A stretch of DNA of 7,634 bases from Deltaproteobacteria bacterium (GTDB lineage: Bacteria; Desulfobacterota; Binatia; Binatales; Binataceae), in assembly GCA_021780585.1 (NCBI GenBank), contig JAJXYM010000367.1, positions 1 to 7,634 of the forward strand, in the 5' to 3' direction. Made by a program: the position numbers and the translations under genes. The notes under the pieces are model-generated. The model did no database searches. It was not told where the DNA came from and saw only the letters and a program-made list of their open reading frames with translations. Shown here piece after piece: positions 6,644-7,634 of the stretch (positions are counted from its first letter, which is position 1; each line of letters begins with the position of its first letter).

Positions 6644-7480
6644 TCACCTGACGCCATGGTCGAGGATCGGACGGCCCGCCGGACTCAGGCGATAGGCGGC
6701 CCGCAGGGCGCGGCCAAGATAACGCTGGGCCGCGCGAATCGCCTCCTCGAGCGCTAATCCGCGCGCGAGTCCGGCGGCGATCGCGGCGGCAAAGGCGCAT
6801 CCCGTGCCGTGCGCGCCGGCGCCGGGAACCCGCGGCACGGAAAATTCGACGAACGCGCGCCCGTCGAAAAGCAAATCGACCAGGCGGCGCGGGGCGGACG
6901 AATTATCCGCCCGCGGCGGATGGCCGCCCTTGATCAGGACGGCGCGCGGACCCAGGCGATGGATCGCGTGGGCGGCGGCGCGCATCGCGAGGGGGCTGTC
7001 GATCGCGATTCCGCTCAGCGCCTCCGCCTCTTGCCGGTTGGGCGTGACCAGGCGCGCGAGCGGGAAGATGGATTTGACCAGCGCGCGTTCGCCGGCGCGG
7101 TCGAGCAGGCGCGCGCCGCTGGTCGAGAGCATCACCGGATCGACGATCGGCGCCGGAAGGTCGAAGCGCGCGATCGAGCGGGCGACGGCGCGGACGATCG
7201 CGGCGTCGGCGAGCGCGCCGGTCTTGAGCGCGTCGGGACGGCGTTCGGCGACGAGGGTCGCGATCTGCGCGGCGACCAGCGCGGGCGCGACCGGAGCGAC
7301 ACGCGCGACGCGGACGCTGTTCTGGGCGATCACGGCGGTGATTACGGAAAAGCCGTGCACGCGATGGGCGGCGAAGGTTTTGAGGTCGGCCTGGAGGCCG
7401 GCGCCGCCGCCGGGATCGCCGCCCGCGATCGTCATCGCGACGGCGGGGCGCGGGGAGTCGTGCGCGGTCGTGCGGGTCAT
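6644..7480 (-). CDS. thiD: Hydroxymethylpyrimidine / phosphomethylpyrimidine kinase
   Basis: ThiD phosphorylates HMP and then HMP-phosphate to HMP-diphosphate, the pyrimidine half of thiamine, using ATP in the cytoplasm. The 278-residue product is of normal family length (about 260-280) and has the ribokinase-like motifs in order: TIAGGDPGGGAGLQADLKTF (17-36; most homologues have Ser at Gly21), LKTGAL (85-90), DPVMLSTSGARLL (114-126), TPNRQEAEALSG (146-157), VLIKGGH (181-187) and HGTGCAFAAAIAAGLARG (224-241), with the anion-hole and catalytic Cys228. No thiE or thiM fusion is present. The ATG at 7480 is used because the next Met (16) would remove the first strand. No Shine-Dalgarno precedes it, and a -10-like element ends only 9 bases upstream, so the mRNA may be leaderless. 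Two TGA stops in tandem close the gene. It is unrelated in pathway to its neighbours. Confidence 0.95.
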   Translation of the reverse strand: MTRTTAHDSPRPAVAMTIAGGDPGGGAGLQADLKTFAAHRVHGFSVITAVIAQNSVRVARVAPVAPALVAAQIATLVAERRPDALKTGALADAAIVRAVARSIARFDLPAPIVDPVMLSTSGARLLDRAGERALVKSIFPLARLVTPNRQEAEALSGIAIDSPLAMRAAAHAIHRLGPRAVLIKGGHPPRADNSSAPRRLVDLLFDGRAFVEFSVPRVPGAGAHGTGCAFAAAIAAGLARGLALEEAIRAAQRYLGRALRAAYRLSPAGRPILDHGVR

Positions 7481-7489
7481 CGGAAGTCG

Positions 7490-7498
7490 AGCATAGCA
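7490..7498 (-). promoter_or_regulatory. Extended -10-like promoter element immediately upstream of thiD
   Basis: On the minus strand TGC-TATGCT (hexamer 7495-7490) follows GCGCGCGA, sharing the 11-base core GCGCGATGCTA with the elements before fdsD and the gene at 6169. It ends 9 bases before the thiD ATG, so transcription would begin at or within about 3 bases of the start codon. No -35 hexamer is recognisable; GC-only repeats occupy that position. Confidence 0.5.
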
Positions 7499-7533
7499 TC
7501 GCGCGCACCGGCGGCGCGCGGCGGAGGGTCGCC

Positions 7534-7563
7534 TTGATCGCCCGCCGACGCGGGCGGTATCTT
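7534..7563 (+). promoter_or_regulatory. Candidate promoter for a divergent gene at the right edge
   Basis: TTGATC (7534-7539) and TATCTT (7558-7563) are spaced by 18 bases in a locally AT-richer patch, pointing out of the window toward the possible start at 7598. A transcript start near 7570 would leave a leader of about 28 bases. Each hexamer matches the sigma-70 consensus at about four of six positions. Confidence 0.3.
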
Positions 7564-7597
7564 CAAAATCGGGACTGGCGCGGCGCCAAGTGAGCAA

Positions 7598-7634
7598 ATG
7601 CCGGACGCAAGGCAGGAAGAATTTCTCAATTTAC
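7598..7634 (+). CDS. Possible first codons of a divergent gene, cut by right edge
   Basis: An ATG at 7598 opens a frame of 12 complete codons (MPDARQEEFLNL) that runs to the end of the window. A weak GTGAG lies a few bases upstream, and a candidate promoter sits at 7534-7563. The spacing is right for a gene divergent from thiD. The visible piece is too short to assign to any family, and its codons are less GC-rich than those of its neighbours. Confidence 0.25.
   Translation, partial: MPDARQEEFLNL

Noticed and set aside
6013..6657. 214-codon open frame on the minus strand over the 6169 gene
   Set aside because: The plus-strand product matches a known family and has a good ribosome binding site; the minus-strand translation is Arg-rich and unlike any family.
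7481..7634. Thiamine-pyrophosphate riboswitch upstream of thiD
   Set aside because: No THI-box sequence (such as CUGAGA) is seen on the minus strand, and the predicted promoter lies almost on the start codon.

Overview
This window is GC-rich chromosomal DNA, densely packed with genes and showing strong third-position G/C bias. Its core is a soluble, NAD+-dependent, molybdenum-containing formate dehydrogenase of the FdsGBA(D) type. No insertion sequence, phage gene, tRNA, rRNA or CRISPR array is visible. The host is a Gram-negative-like bacterium with complex-I-related flavin and Fe-S modules. It cannot be named from this sequence; a high-GC proteobacterium or a related phylum (for example Binatota or Desulfobacterota-like) is only a guess.

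Layout from left to right. (1) 1-565, minus: a Gfo/Idh/MocA-type NAD(P)-dependent oxidoreductase, cut by the left edge. It starts 2 bases after (2) 568-795, minus: fdsD, the small delta subunit or maturation factor of formate dehydrogenase. (3) 796-1047: a 252-base gap with a promoter-like element for fdsD. (4) 1048-5931, minus: the operon fdsG-fdsB-fdsA, with fdsG and fdsB overlapping by 4 bases and fdsB and fdsA separated by 25 bases. (5) 5932-6168: a divergent regulatory region with a perfect dyad, a promoter-like element and a GC hairpin. (6) 6169-6615, plus: a homologue of the 'nitrate reductase associated protein' family, here beside a formate dehydrogenase. (7) 6644-7480, minus, convergent with (6): thiD, HMP/HMP-phosphate kinase of thiamine synthesis. 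(8) 7481-7634: a probable divergent promoter region and possibly the first codons of a plus-strand gene leaving the window.

How the genes work together. FdsA oxidises formate to CO2 at a bis-MGD molybdenum centre with a Cys ligand. Electrons pass along its Fe-S clusters to FdsB (4Fe-4S, FMN, NAD+ site) and to the 2Fe-2S protein FdsG, giving NADH. FdsD is expected to help insert or stabilise the cofactor. The sulfurtransferase gene fdsC/fdhD, usually found between fdsA and fdsD, is not in the window. The nitrate-reductase-associated homologue, transcribed divergently from the operon, may serve molybdoenzyme biogenesis more generally.

The points most worth a second look are: an 11-base element identical in three intergenic regions and oriented toward fdsD, the nitrate-reductase-associated gene and thiD; a predicted leaderless thiD transcript; a Cys-to-Pro change in the His/Cys3 cluster motif of FdsA; and the separation of fdsD from fdsGBA with its close coupling to an oxidoreductase. 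None of this amounts to a clearly new system.
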